A DNA stretch of 62,469 bases, taken from DAOUMU01 sp034409055. GTDB lineage: Bacteria; Chloroflexota; Anaerolineae; 4572-78; J111. Of this stretch, positions 15,624-24,245 are shown piece after piece. The notes under the pieces were generated by a model. That model worked only from the letters and a program-made list of their open reading frames with translations. It ran no database searches and was not told the DNA's origin. Each line of letters starts with the position of its first letter. The first letter of the stretch is position 1. The translations under genes were made by a program, and so were the position numbers. The DNA is taken from assembly GCA_034409055.1 (NCBI GenBank), contig DAOUMU010000124.1, positions 1-62,469 of the forward strand. Direction: 5' to 3'.

Positions 15624-18029
15624 CTAAGCATAGACCAGGCTATCCCGCACGCTGATAGTCGTGGCATTACGAGCGGGTATGATAGAGGCCAGGGTGGAAA
15701 TGATCAGGATAACGACCAGCCAGACGATCACTGCCCCAAAGCTGTACTGATAATCCAGATTGGCTTCAAACATGGCCTGGCCCAGGGCATTGGCCAGGGG
15801 ACGGGCAATGATGAAAGAGAAGGGCACAGCGACGGCCCAGCTAAAAAGCCCTTGCAGAACCCCCTCCATCACAAACATGCCCATGATCGTGGGCGTTTTG
15901 GCCCCAATGGCCCGCATGACCCCGATCTCCCGGGTGCGTTCGACCACGCTGATAGACAGAGAACCCATCAAACCAATGCCCCCGACGATGGCTACAATGA
16001 TGGCCAGGGCCAGCAGCATGGTGGTGGTAATGCTAAATTGGGCATCGGCCGACCCGCGGTCGCCGGGTTTGGTCTGGCTGAACAGAATGTCCATATTGCG
16101 CCGGGCATAGAGGTCACCCAACTGCTTGCGCACCGCTTCAGTATATTCGGCGCTGGGGTCAAGTGTCCGCACCCGCAATTGATCACCTTGATTGTGCTTT
16201 TTGGCGGCGGCAAAAACGGCATGCTGCGGGGCAAAGAGGTCATCGGTGCTAAAGTCGCCCCCAAAAATCATCTGATAAAAGCCGATCACTTGCCAGTCGT
16301 CCTTGCCCAACTCCCCCAGATCAAGGGTCAGCACATCGCCCAACTTGAGGCCGTTGTCGTCGGCCGTTTCCTTGTTCATGACGACGACTCGATCATCGCC
16401 CGGCTGTAACCAGCGCCCGCCCACCATCAGCGGTTTGTACATATCACTGTCAAGGGGTATGCCGACCAGGACGGCCCCCAGCCCTGCATCTCGGGCCCGC
16501 TGTCCTTCTTTCAAGATTGAAGCTGATTGGCTAAACCACATCTCGGCCTTCTCGACCCCATCTACCTTGTAGGCCAGGTCCAGAGTGCGGTCGATACGCT
16601 GGTTATCGTCGAAGTCATAGGAAATGTCATAGTTACGCCGGTTGAATTCATTGTCCAGGGTCAACGTAATCGAGGCCGATAAACTCATCACCATCAGAAA
16701 CATGGTCCCGGCCATAATTAGGACCAATTGGGTCAGGATGAGGCGGCCTTTGCGGCGAAACATATTACCCAGGGCAACGGCATACGGGGCTGACAAAAGA
16801 CGCCGGCCAATGCTTTCGATGGTCCGGTCGAACCAACTGGTGCCAAATTTACCCCGGCCCAGACCATAGCTGGCAATGGCCTCACGCACGGTAAGCCTGG
16901 CCCCGCTTAACACGGGCCACAAAGCGGCCAGGAGCGGGGCAACAATGGCCGCCATCAACTGGTAAGTGATGGCCCGATTTGAAACCTGAAACATCTCGTA
17001 GTCTATATTAAATAGATTCAGAAACCATTGGGTAATGCCAAAGGCCAGAAAGGCCCCCAACGGCAGCGAGATCAACAAGGCCAGGAAACCGTAAACCAGC
17101 ACACCGACCAGATAAATCTTGATAATCGTGCCAGTTTTGCCACCAATGGCCTTGATGACACCAATCTGGTTCGTCTGTTCGGTAATCAGGGCCGTTAGCG
17201 TGTTCAACACCAAGACGACACTGGCAAGCACCGAGATGACGGCCAGTACTTGCAAGACCAGGTTGAGGCCCACCACAAACGGGCGTCCCCAATGCTCATC
17301 CGGGTCTTGATAAAAGGTCACCGCCACCCCAATGTCCTCTTTAGCCAGGCGGTCTTTCATTTCTGAAGCCACTTCTTTGGCAAACTCAAGGCTATAAGGC
17401 TCGACCCGGGCTTTGATCTGGCCAAACTCTCCATCCGGGATGTCAAAACGCTCCAGGCCCTGCGCATCCACAAAGAAGTAGGCCTCACCCCCAAATTGGG
17501 GCGGTGGCACAAAAGGATGGCGAACTTTAGCGGTAATCGGCAGGGCCCGGTCGGTTTTATCCAGTTCAAAGATAACCTTATCCCCCATATCAATGCCAAA
17601 ATATTGGCTGGAAAGTCGCTCAATCCCGATCTCGTCCTTCTTGGGCCAGTCCCCTTCCTTCAACTGGAGGGTATCATAGGTTTGATCGGTGTAATCTTTT
17701 CGCATGACCAATCTACCGCGTTTCCACTCCGCTTCCGGGTCGAGTTTGTAGCGCACGGTGATTTCATTCATGACCTCGATATCTTCCATCCCGTCAATCG
17801 ATTTGAGGCGGATGGCGGTATCTTCGTCGATGCGATCCGTCAAATACATCTGGATGTGGGAAGGAAAAGTAGCCTGATGGGCTTCATCCATGCCGGTCAG
17901 TAATTGATCGACCATGCCAAAGATAGCTCCGATGGCGAAAACGCCGGCAGAAATACTCAACACCACCAGCAGGGTGCGAACTTTGTTATCCCACAGATCA
18001 GACCAGATTTTATACCAGATAACGCTCAT
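15624..18029 (-). CDS. ABC transporter permease, FtsX/MacB type (paralogue)
   Basis: An 801-residue paralogue of the downstream permease with the same layout: N-terminal anchor, external MacB-like domain, FtsX, second anchor, external domain, FtsX ending in ARNATTISVRDSLVYA. I place the start at 18029 (MSVIWYKIW) because the paralogue begins identically and the longer open frame to 18062 runs through a hairpin repeat. Conservation of both full-length copies argues for a heterodimeric channel. A 144-bp gap separates the two permease genes. Confidence 0.9.
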   Translation of the reverse strand: MSVIWYKIWSDLWDNKVRTLLVVLSISAGVFAIGAIFGMVDQLLTGMDEAHQATFPSHIQMYLTDRIDEDTAIRLKSIDGMEDIEVMNEITVRYKLDPEAEWKRGRLVMRKDYTDQTYDTLQLKEGDWPKKDEIGIERLSSQYFGIDMGDKVIFELDKTDRALPITAKVRHPFVPPPQFGGEAYFFVDAQGLERFDIPDGEFGQIKARVEPYSLEFAKEVASEMKDRLAKEDIGVAVTFYQDPDEHWGRPFVVGLNLVLQVLAVISVLASVVLVLNTLTALITEQTNQIGVIKAIGGKTGTIIKIYLVGVLVYGFLALLISLPLGAFLAFGITQWFLNLFNIDYEMFQVSNRAITYQLMAAIVAPLLAALWPVLSGARLTVREAIASYGLGRGKFGTSWFDRTIESIGRRLLSAPYAVALGNMFRRKGRLILTQLVLIMAGTMFLMVMSLSASITLTLDNEFNRRNYDISYDFDDNQRIDRTLDLAYKVDGVEKAEMWFSQSASILKEGQRARDAGLGAVLVGIPLDSDMYKPLMVGGRWLQPGDDRVVVMNKETADDNGLKLGDVLTLDLGELGKDDWQVIGFYQMIFGGDFSTDDLFAPQHAVFAAAKKHNQGDQLRVRTLDPSAEYTEAVRKQLGDLYARRNMDILFSQTKPGDRGSADAQFSITTTMLLALAIIVAIVGGIGLMGSLSISVVERTREIGVMRAIGAKTPTIMGMFVMEGVLQGLFSWAVAVPFSFIIARPLANALGQAMFEANLDYQYSFGAVIVWLVVILIISTLASIIPARNATTISVRDSLVYA

Positions 18030-18048
18030 ATTAGTTTTAAGTTTTGAG

Positions 18049-18092
18049 CCCCGCACCCCCATGCGGGGTCGGGCATAGGGATGCCCTCTCTA
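18049..18092. repeat. Two-hairpin repeat unit (CCCC/AGGG loops)
   Basis: Hairpin 1 at 18049-18068 pairs CCCCGCA with TGCGGGG; hairpin 2 at 18071-18086 has stem GGGCAT around AGGG. CTAC follows at 18090. Same class as 1795-1846 and 54731-54781. It lies between the ATPase stop and the permease start. Confidence 0.75.
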
Positions 18093-18106
18093 CGAGAGAG
18101 ATAAAT

Positions 18107-18850
18107 TTAGTAGCCGGTCCAGGTAACGCCACCCACGTACTCATCCCGGGTAATTTTGCCGTCGGTAATTTCGACCACGCGCGGTACGCGCCTGGCCAAC
18201 TCTTTATCGTGGGTGACCATCAGCATAGTTTTGCCCTGACTGACCAACTCGTTAAAAAGATCAAAAACATCACCGGCAGTTCGGGAGTCGAGATTACCGG
18301 TTGGCTCATCAGCCACCATCAAGGGAGGGTCGTTGGCCAGGGCGCGGGCGATGGCGGCGCGCTGCTGCTGCCCACCGGAAACCATACTGGGCAGTTTGCC
18401 GGCCTGGTCGGCCAGGCCAACAATATCCAGCAGGTGCATCGCCCGCTCTCGACGCTCTTTGGGTTTGTATTTGTTGGCAAAGTCCATGGGCAAGATGACA
18501 TTTTGCAGTAGGCTGAGCGCTGGCAGCATCTGGAAAAACTGAAAGATGATGCCCACGTATTCGCCTCGCCAGGCAGCCAGCTTGTTCTCACTCATTTTGT
18601 GTACTTCGCGTCCGGTGACAATCACTTCACCCGCAGTGGGGCGGTCGATACCGGTAATCATGTTAAGCAACGTTGATTTACCATTGCCAGAAGGACCCAC
18701 AATGGAGACAAACTCGCCTTCTTTTACGTCAAAAGAGAGCCCCTTCAAAATAGTGATCTCACTATCACCCACCTTAAAACTTTTTACCACGTCTTTTATC
18801 TGAACCAGGTAGCCGTTTTCATCTTCTTTCTTTTTACCAAACAGTTTCAT
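18107..18850 (-). CDS. ABC transporter ATP-binding protein (MacB/LolD type)
   Basis: A 247-residue ATPase with Walker A GPSGNGKST (Asn in place of the common Ser), signature VSGGQQQRAAIARAL, Walker B PLMVADEPTGNLD and the switch His in VTHD. The family pairs with FtsX-type permeases, which are the next two genes downstream, and with a periplasmic adaptor, encoded upstream. The first residues (KKKEDENGYLVQIKDVVKSF) are slightly longer than usual. Confidence 0.93.
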   Translation of the reverse strand: MKLFGKKKEDENGYLVQIKDVVKSFKVGDSEITILKGLSFDVKEGEFVSIVGPSGNGKSTLLNMITGIDRPTAGEVIVTGREVHKMSENKLAAWRGEYVGIIFQFFQMLPALSLLQNVILPMDFANKYKPKERRERAMHLLDIVGLADQAGKLPSMVSGGQQQRAAIARALANDPPLMVADEPTGNLDSRTAGDVFDLFNELVSQGKTMLMVTHDKELARRVPRVVEITDGKITRDEYVGGVTWTGY

Positions 18851-18951
18851 TGATTGACCTCCACTTGTACGACGAGGGATGAAGGGGGGATATGGAATAT
18901 GAGAAGTGGAATATGAGATATGAAATGTGTTTCTCTGTTCTTTTTATCTAC

Positions 18952-19055
18952 TATGCTCAGCAGATCCAAATTTAATGCTCCAAGCCGGTCCATGACCGGC
19001 GATGCGACGACGGGTCACGGACCCATCGTGAGCACAAAATTGGATCTACTGATGC
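18952..19055. repeat. Nested inverted repeat, GATCCAAAT outer arms (second copy)
   Basis: Outer arms AGATCCAAATTT (18962-18973) and AAAATTGGATCT (19036-19047), further extended by TGCTCAG-like flanks on both sides. The interior holds GCCGGTC...GACCGGC and GGGTC...GACCC hairpins instead of the GCACG hairpins found between the same arms at 7658-7737. Just upstream (18891-18930) is a short low-complexity stretch of GGAATATGAGA repeats. Confidence 0.8.
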
Positions 19056-19061
19056 TCAGTC

Positions 19062-20306
19062 TTACCCCTCCAGGGCGGCCCAGATCAGATTGACCTTGGG
19101 CTTGTAATTGTCCACGTCATACATCTCGTCTACATCCACGCCGTGTACTCCCTGGGTAACGATATTCAGGTCCACATCGGTCAAGTTGTAGCGCTGTTGA
19201 TAAGCGGTCATTCGACCAAATTTACCTTCTTGCAACAGCCGAGCGGCCAGAATGGCAAAGTTGGTGGCTCCTAACAGGTCCTGCCCGTCTGGCGGGCCGG
19301 TTCGGAGCAGGTAGGTCAGCGATTGGAGAAATACCTCTTCACCGGTCAGGTGGTTTAGCAACTCAGCCACGACCATCCCGCTGCCACTCAGACTGCTGCC
19401 GATTTCCAACACTTCATCCAGGATAAATTCATCCTCGGCTTGCGCCTCTTTGGCCTTTTCTTCGGTCATCAACTGCAACACCTCTGATTTACTGCGTGGC
19501 GAGAGGTGAGGGGTGTATTCCAGGATTTTGTCCGGCTCAATGCGTGAGCCGTCGCTGATCGTGACCACAGCATAGTTGCTGGGATTCAAGTGTTTGTCTT
19601 GCATCAACAGGCTAGCCAATCTCGCCGGGTTATAAGGTACTTCAGGAATGATGGCTCGATCCACGCCTGCCAAAAAGGCGGCCATCAGGGAACTCAAGCC
19701 GGAGTTGACTCGAAAGGTCTCGACCACAATAATTTGCTCCCGCGAACCAGCCAGGGCGCGCAACTCATGGATAAAAGCTACGCCCCGGGCCAGGCCGGTG
19801 CTGAAGCCAATGGTATAGTCTGTGCCATAGATGTTATTGTGAATTGTTTTCGGAATGGCGATGATGGGCACCCCTTCCTGACTGAGGTGGGCCGCGTAGC
19901 GCAGCATATCGTCATCGCCAATGACGATCAAAGCTCGGTAGCCCAACCGTTCAACCACCTCTTTGATATGATTAGTCAGGTCCTGGGTTTTGGTACCTAC
20001 TTCCCGTAAGAATTTAGGAACCTGTCTGGGGAGAGTTTCCAGGGGGTTAATTCGGGAAGAGTGCAGAAAAGAACCAGGCGTACGGTCAATGGGGCGAACC
20101 ATGTTTTTGGTCAACTCGATAAAATGCTCGCCATAGGTGGTGGGATCGTGATAGTTATAATTGATCAACCCCTCCCACCCCTTGCGCACACCAATCGGCT
20201 CAAAGCCCACATCAATCACCCGATAAATCAGGCTTTTGAGACACATATTCAGACCAGGCACATCGCCGCCACCAGTTAGAATGGCTACTCGTTTACTCGT
20301 ACTCAT
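19062..20306 (-). CDS. Diverged 6-phosphofructokinase-family protein
   Basis: A 414-residue PFK-fold protein. It retains an N-terminal nucleotide/PPi loop-like GGGDVPGLN, a GDDDML segment resembling the PPi-type GGDDT, and PKTIHNNIYGTDYTIGFSTG. In active phosphofructokinases the last motif is P(G/K)TIDND; here the catalytic-base Asp is His and the second Asp is Asn. The MGR substrate motif is also altered (ETFRVNSGL). The fold is clear but classical PFK catalysis is doubtful, so it may be a pseudoenzyme, a regulator, or act on another substrate. A GAGGAG ribosome binding site supports the start. It sits unexpectedly inside an ABC export gene run. Confidence 0.82.
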   Translation of the reverse strand: MSTSKRVAILTGGGDVPGLNMCLKSLIYRVIDVGFEPIGVRKGWEGLINYNYHDPTTYGEHFIELTKNMVRPIDRTPGSFLHSSRINPLETLPRQVPKFLREVGTKTQDLTNHIKEVVERLGYRALIVIGDDDMLRYAAHLSQEGVPIIAIPKTIHNNIYGTDYTIGFSTGLARGVAFIHELRALAGSREQIIVVETFRVNSGLSSLMAAFLAGVDRAIIPEVPYNPARLASLLMQDKHLNPSNYAVVTISDGSRIEPDKILEYTPHLSPRSKSEVLQLMTEEKAKEAQAEDEFILDEVLEIGSSLSGSGMVVAELLNHLTGEEVFLQSLTYLLRTGPPDGQDLLGATNFAILAARLLQEGKFGRMTAYQQRYNLTDVDLNIVTQGVHGVDVDEMYDVDNYKPKVNLIWAALEG

Positions 20307-20343
20307 AAAAAACTCCTCTGATACCAGGACAAGAGTGATCTGG

Positions 20344-20392
20344 TGAAACGTGTTGCGTGTTACGCGTTACGTGTTGTGTGTTGCGTGATTGG
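20344..20392. repeat. ACGCAACACG-type short repeat
   Basis: Alternating GTGTTGCGTG / TTACGCGTTACG words between the TolB-like gene and the PFK-like gene, similar to the repeat at 9282-9342. Confidence 0.6.
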
Positions 20393-20418
20393 ATCATAGG
20401 TGACACCTGACACCCGAC

Positions 20419-21900
20419 TCATCGCCAGGAGAGCATCCGCTCGTCAACACCGGCATAGTTCAAGGTGAGGTCGTCCAGGGCACCATTGGCGAACATCGGT
20501 CGCTGCTCGGAACCGTCGGCATTCATGATCCAGATTTCCCACTTATCCCGCCGATCCGTGACAAAGGCAATCTTGCTCCCATCCGGCGACCAGATCGGCG
20601 CGGCATTGTTCCACCACGGGTTTTCACCGACCACCAATCGTTGCTGGCCCATCACTTCCTTGCTCTCCAGTTTAGCCTTGTCCGCAATGACCGTGATCGG
20701 CGTACTGGTCAACCGCTGCCGGTTACTGCCATCGATGTTCATCGTGTGTACTTCCCAGTGCCCGTCTTGCCAGTACGACACGGCCACTCGTTGTCCATCC
20801 GGTGAGATCACCGGGGTATGGTCACGGTGGTCGGTGCTCACGGCCTGATCCACGCCGGTTTCGGTGTTATTCAGGGCAATACCGGTGTTGCTCTTGTAGA
20901 TGACCTGGTTGGCCTGGCTGGGATGTCCGGTGGGACCATAGCTGTGCCGCTCTGTCAGCAAGTCGCTGAACTGACCGGTGGCCAGGTCGACTTGTTTCAA
21001 GAACCAGTAGGTATCGGCCGGAATGGTATATTTCAGGATACCGTCTTCGATCTCGACACCCACTGCATGGCGGGGTACCCGAACCGGGTCATCGTCTTGG
21101 GCAGCTTCTGCCAGACTGATCCGAACTTGTTCAGGCTCCAACCTCCCTCCATTTTGCCAGCTAAAGATCAGTTTTGAGCCATCAGCCGACCAGGTGGGGG
21201 ACTTCATCTGCCGCCAGCCTTGAGTCCAGGCCCGTTCCCCACTGCCATCCACGTTAATCGTAAACAGTTCGTAACGAGGCTCCCAGCGGGTGAAGGCAAT
21301 CTGGCGACCATCCGGGGACAACTGCGGGTCAATTCCGTGGGTAATCCGGCGCAGGCCGGTGCCATCCGCATTGATCAGGTAAATGTCGCCCCCACTCTCG
21401 GTTTGGAAAACCAACTGGCCGGAACCGTTGTTGAGGACGGGAGTCACCCCGCTGCTGACCGGGGCCACGGTAGCTTCACCCGCACCGGCCGGTTCAGAAC
21501 CGGGCACTGATCCGGTCGGCAGGTCAATGCCCTCTACCCGCCAGCGACCGTTGTATTTGCCGGTGTAAACCGCGATTTCTCGATCACCGGGCTGCAAGAT
21601 CACTTTTACCTGGTAGGTCACGTCACTGATCCAGTCGGTTCCAATGATTTCAAAGCTTTCCACCGCCGGGGCCTGCAACTCGGCCAGAAGGTCGTCGTCT
21701 ATGTTCTCCAGGAGATAGAAATGCATGGTGTCGGACAGTTCCGGGCGGGTCAGGGTAACCAGAAATCCCTTAGCTGCTGCCCGGGCCAAAAGAGTATCCA
21801 GATCCTCTCGTTGGGCCTGGGCCGACGAAGAGGTGACGGACCACAGGCCCAACACAACGCTTACCATCAGGATGAGATAAATAATTACATTCTTTTTCAT
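20419..21900 (-). CDS. TolB-like beta-propeller secreted protein
   Basis: A 493-residue exported protein. The first ~29 residues form a signal peptide (hydrophobic core IIYLILMVSVVLGLW, AQAQ cleavage region). After an SH3-like or NTF2-like segment come repeated TolB/WD40-type blades such as DIYLINADGTGLRRIT, SPDGRQIAFTRW, SPDGQRVAVSYW and SPDGSKIAFVTDRRDKWEIW. It likely works outside the membrane as a binding or scaffold propeller. It follows the adaptor lipoprotein by 3 bp and is probably translated with it, which ties it to the export complex. Ligand is unknown. Confidence 0.85.
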   Translation of the reverse strand: MKKNVIIYLILMVSVVLGLWSVTSSSAQAQREDLDTLLARAAAKGFLVTLTRPELSDTMHFYLLENIDDDLLAELQAPAVESFEIIGTDWISDVTYQVKVILQPGDREIAVYTGKYNGRWRVEGIDLPTGSVPGSEPAGAGEATVAPVSSGVTPVLNNGSGQLVFQTESGGDIYLINADGTGLRRITHGIDPQLSPDGRQIAFTRWEPRYELFTINVDGSGERAWTQGWRQMKSPTWSADGSKLIFSWQNGGRLEPEQVRISLAEAAQDDDPVRVPRHAVGVEIEDGILKYTIPADTYWFLKQVDLATGQFSDLLTERHSYGPTGHPSQANQVIYKSNTGIALNNTETGVDQAVSTDHRDHTPVISPDGQRVAVSYWQDGHWEVHTMNIDGSNRQRLTSTPITVIADKAKLESKEVMGQQRLVVGENPWWNNAAPIWSPDGSKIAFVTDRRDKWEIWIMNADGSEQRPMFANGALDDLTLNYAGVDERMLSWR

Positions 21901-21903
21901 TAC

Positions 21904-23310
21904 CTACAACTCCGGTTCAACTTCAATATCCACAAAGGTGGTCATCCCCCAGCGTAAGCGTGATGTATCCCCCTTGGTGATGTCAATCAGCACGGTGTAG
22001 GTCACATCACCCGCCTTTGTTTCGGATTTGGGCGTGATACGCACCACTGTTCCCTCAAATTCTTCGCCGGGCAGGGCATCCACACTGATCTGTACCTTGG
22101 CTCCTTCCTGGACCCCGACGATATCAATTTCGGTCAAATCGTCGGTTTCAATTTGCCAGCGGCTGGTATCACCCAGGGACATAATGGTGGCCCCAGTCTG
22201 TACAATCTCGCCAGGATCAATGTTGACGGCACTGATGGTACCATCAAAGGGGGCTGTCAGGTTAGTTTTATCTACTTCAACCTGGGCTGACTTCTTGTTG
22301 GCCTCGGCTTGCGCTACACTGTGGTTGGCAGCCTCCACATCGGCTTTAGCCGTCCCAACACCTGCTTCAGCGACGGCGATGTCTTCATCCGTCGCCCCGG
22401 CTTCCAACTGGGCCAGCGACTGTTCAGACCTGACTACCTCGGCCTGAGTCTGGGCAATCTGCTCGGCCGTTGCCCCGGCTAATACTTTGTCCAGGGCTGC
22501 TTCTGCTTCCCGCAGTTGGGCTCGAGCCACCGCAATCTCCTCATCAGTGGCCCCGTTTAAGAGCTTGTTGTATTCGGCTTGGGCCCGCTCATATTCCAGG
22601 GTGGCCTGCTGCAGGGCTACCCCATAGGGTTCAGCTACGTTCGGTTCACCGTAGACAAATTTGTCGTAATCGGCCTGGGCCAGGCGCACCTTGGCTTCGG
22701 CCTGTAACATCGACGACGCAGCCGCCTGCAAATCTTCATCACGCGTGCCCGCTAAGACCTGAGCCAGTCGGGCCTGGGCCGTTTCGACGCTGGCCTCAGC
22801 TTGAGCAATATCCTCGGCGGTAGGATTGGCCAGGAGTTCGGCCAGAGCAGCTTCGGCCTTGGCTACATTTGCTTCAGCCTGAGCAATTTCTTCCGGTGTG
22901 GCGCCGGCTTTCACTTTGGCCAGGTTGGCCTGGGCTTCGGCTAGTCTGGCTTTGGCCGTCTCCACCTGGGCCTGGACCTGGGCCAGGTTAGCTTCAGCGT
23001 TGGCTAAACTGGCTTGTTGGGCTGAGTCATCCAGTTTAGCCAGCATCTGTCCTTTGCTGACCGTGTCGCCTTCCTCTATTTCAATGGAGACAACGCGTCC
23101 CCCCCCTTCAAAAGCCAGGTCGGCTTCCTGGAGGGGTACGACAAAGGCTTCCGCCGAAACAACATTGGGCTGCTGCACCGCCAGAACGGGGGTCGGCTCA
23201 GGCTCTTCCTGTCCACCAAACAAGCCACAAGCCGTAAGCCCAATCGCCAACAGAACCAGGGCCAGGACTTTGATCGTTGTCCGAAAGCCACGAGATGATT
23301 TTGGGTTCAT
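21904..23310 (-). CDS. Lipoprotein membrane-fusion/adaptor protein (HlyD/MacA family) with very long coiled coil
   Basis: A 468-residue periplasm-facing or surface adaptor. A lipobox (IGLTAC) near residue 27 predicts a lipoprotein anchor. A lipoyl/biotinyl half-motif (GGGRVVSIEIEEGDTVSKGQMLAKLD) is followed by a long Ala-rich coiled-coil hairpin with at least six repeats of an AGAT-EEIA-A-A pattern (about residues 100-330), then the second lipoyl half (APFDGTISAVNIDPGEIVQTG) and a beta-barrel domain. This is the MacA/HlyD role: coupling an ABC exporter to extracytoplasmic parts. The hairpin repeats suggest expansion by tandem duplication. It leads the export genes, 137 bp after tetR. Confidence 0.9.
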   Translation of the reverse strand: MNPKSSRGFRTTIKVLALVLLAIGLTACGLFGGQEEPEPTPVLAVQQPNVVSAEAFVVPLQEADLAFEGGGRVVSIEIEEGDTVSKGQMLAKLDDSAQQASLANAEANLAQVQAQVETAKARLAEAQANLAKVKAGATPEEIAQAEANVAKAEAALAELLANPTAEDIAQAEASVETAQARLAQVLAGTRDEDLQAAASSMLQAEAKVRLAQADYDKFVYGEPNVAEPYGVALQQATLEYERAQAEYNKLLNGATDEEIAVARAQLREAEAALDKVLAGATAEQIAQTQAEVVRSEQSLAQLEAGATDEDIAVAEAGVGTAKADVEAANHSVAQAEANKKSAQVEVDKTNLTAPFDGTISAVNIDPGEIVQTGATIMSLGDTSRWQIETDDLTEIDIVGVQEGAKVQISVDALPGEEFEGTVVRITPKSETKAGDVTYTVLIDITKGDTSRLRWGMTTFVDIEVEPEL

Positions 23311-23447
23311 AGCTGCTTTTTCTCCTTTTACCCATCAACAAAATTTTTATATTGTTTGCTTATCCAAATATTGCCAGGCTGAATAATTTCAAACATGATA
23401 TACGAACTGCCATACAAAAAGTTGCAATCCAACCAACCAACTTCCTA

Positions 23448-24056
23448 CTACTCCCCTCTAAGCCCTCTGGCAAACACCTCAAGCATCCAGCGATGGACGG
23501 TGTCGAAATCACCTGGCGAGTGATGAAAAATGGTCTGTTGTAACATAGCCATACCATGGACAATTGCCCATAGGCTGTAAGCCACTTCATTCAAACTACG
23601 CTCGGCCGGCAGATTAAACTCACCGGCTTCAATGGCCGCCTGGACCGCGTCTAACAAGATATTATAGGGTGAGTCCGCTTCAGTCAGTTCGACAAACGAC
23701 TCATGGCCAGAGGGCAGCGTCGTAAAGATCAGCATAAAATGCTCGGGGTTGTTACGGGCGAAATCTAGATAAGCCAGTCCCAACCTCAACAAGCGTTCTG
23801 AGGGGGGCAGGTCAGCCGGTACTTGGTTTAGATAAGCATTGAGCCGTTCAACCCCCTCGGCCCAGACGGCGGCCACAATTTCGTTTTTGTTGTCAAAGTA
23901 CTCGTACAGACCGGCCGGACTGTAGTCAATCCGACGGGCAATTTCCCGTACTGAAAACCCCTCTAGCCCTTTTTCGGTGATAAGTTCTCGGGCTGTCTCC
24001 AGGATGGCTTGTTTAGTCTTTTGGCGACGCCGCTGGCGTGGGGTAAGTTCCATCAT
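23448..24056 (-). CDS. TetR/AcrR-family transcriptional regulator
   Basis: A 202-residue repressor-type protein. The N-terminal helix-turn-helix reads GLEGFSVREIARRIDYSPAGLYEYFDNKNEI, typical TetR. The C-terminal domain carries a WHG-like region (YSLWAIVHGMAMLQQ). It is the first gene of the export run and lies 137 bp upstream of the adaptor gene, so it probably represses its own transcript and the ABC genes, with relief by a small molecule related to the cargo. Confidence 0.9.
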   Translation of the reverse strand: MMELTPRQRRRQKTKQAILETARELITEKGLEGFSVREIARRIDYSPAGLYEYFDNKNEIVAAVWAEGVERLNAYLNQVPADLPPSERLLRLGLAYLDFARNNPEHFMLIFTTLPSGHESFVELTEADSPYNILLDAVQAAIEAGEFNLPAERSLNEVAYSLWAIVHGMAMLQQTIFHHSPGDFDTVHRWMLEVFARGLRGE

Positions 24057-24057
24057 A

Positions 24058-24081
24058 GTTTACTAACGATGTTCAGTAACC
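24058..24081. promoter_or_regulatory. Candidate TetR operator
   Basis: Directly before the tetR start lies TTACT (24060-24064) facing AGTAA (24075-24079), with partial symmetry between (minus strand TTACTGAACATCGTTAGTAA). Size and position fit a TetR-family autoregulatory operator. Predicted only from symmetry and location. Confidence 0.45.
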
Positions 24082-24245
24082 GAACGGCACACAAAAATTG
24101 CTGCATCATACCCAAAAAATAGGGCTTTGTCAAGAAAGATTAATGTTTTTGCTATCTAAATTCCACTGTGCCGAACCGATAGGCCCATTATATCAATCAA
24201 CCGGTGTTGTGTCATCCACCAAAAGTTGTATTCGAGGTATAAACC

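Noticed and set aside
15606..16409. 267-codon open frame on the plus strand
   Set aside because: Exact antisense of the FtsX permease gene; rich in His/Gly/Gln from reading codons backwards, no start signal.
18030..18062. Earlier start for the second FtsX permease
   Set aside because: The extra codons lie in a hairpin repeat and the paralogue begins exactly at the MSVIWYK position.
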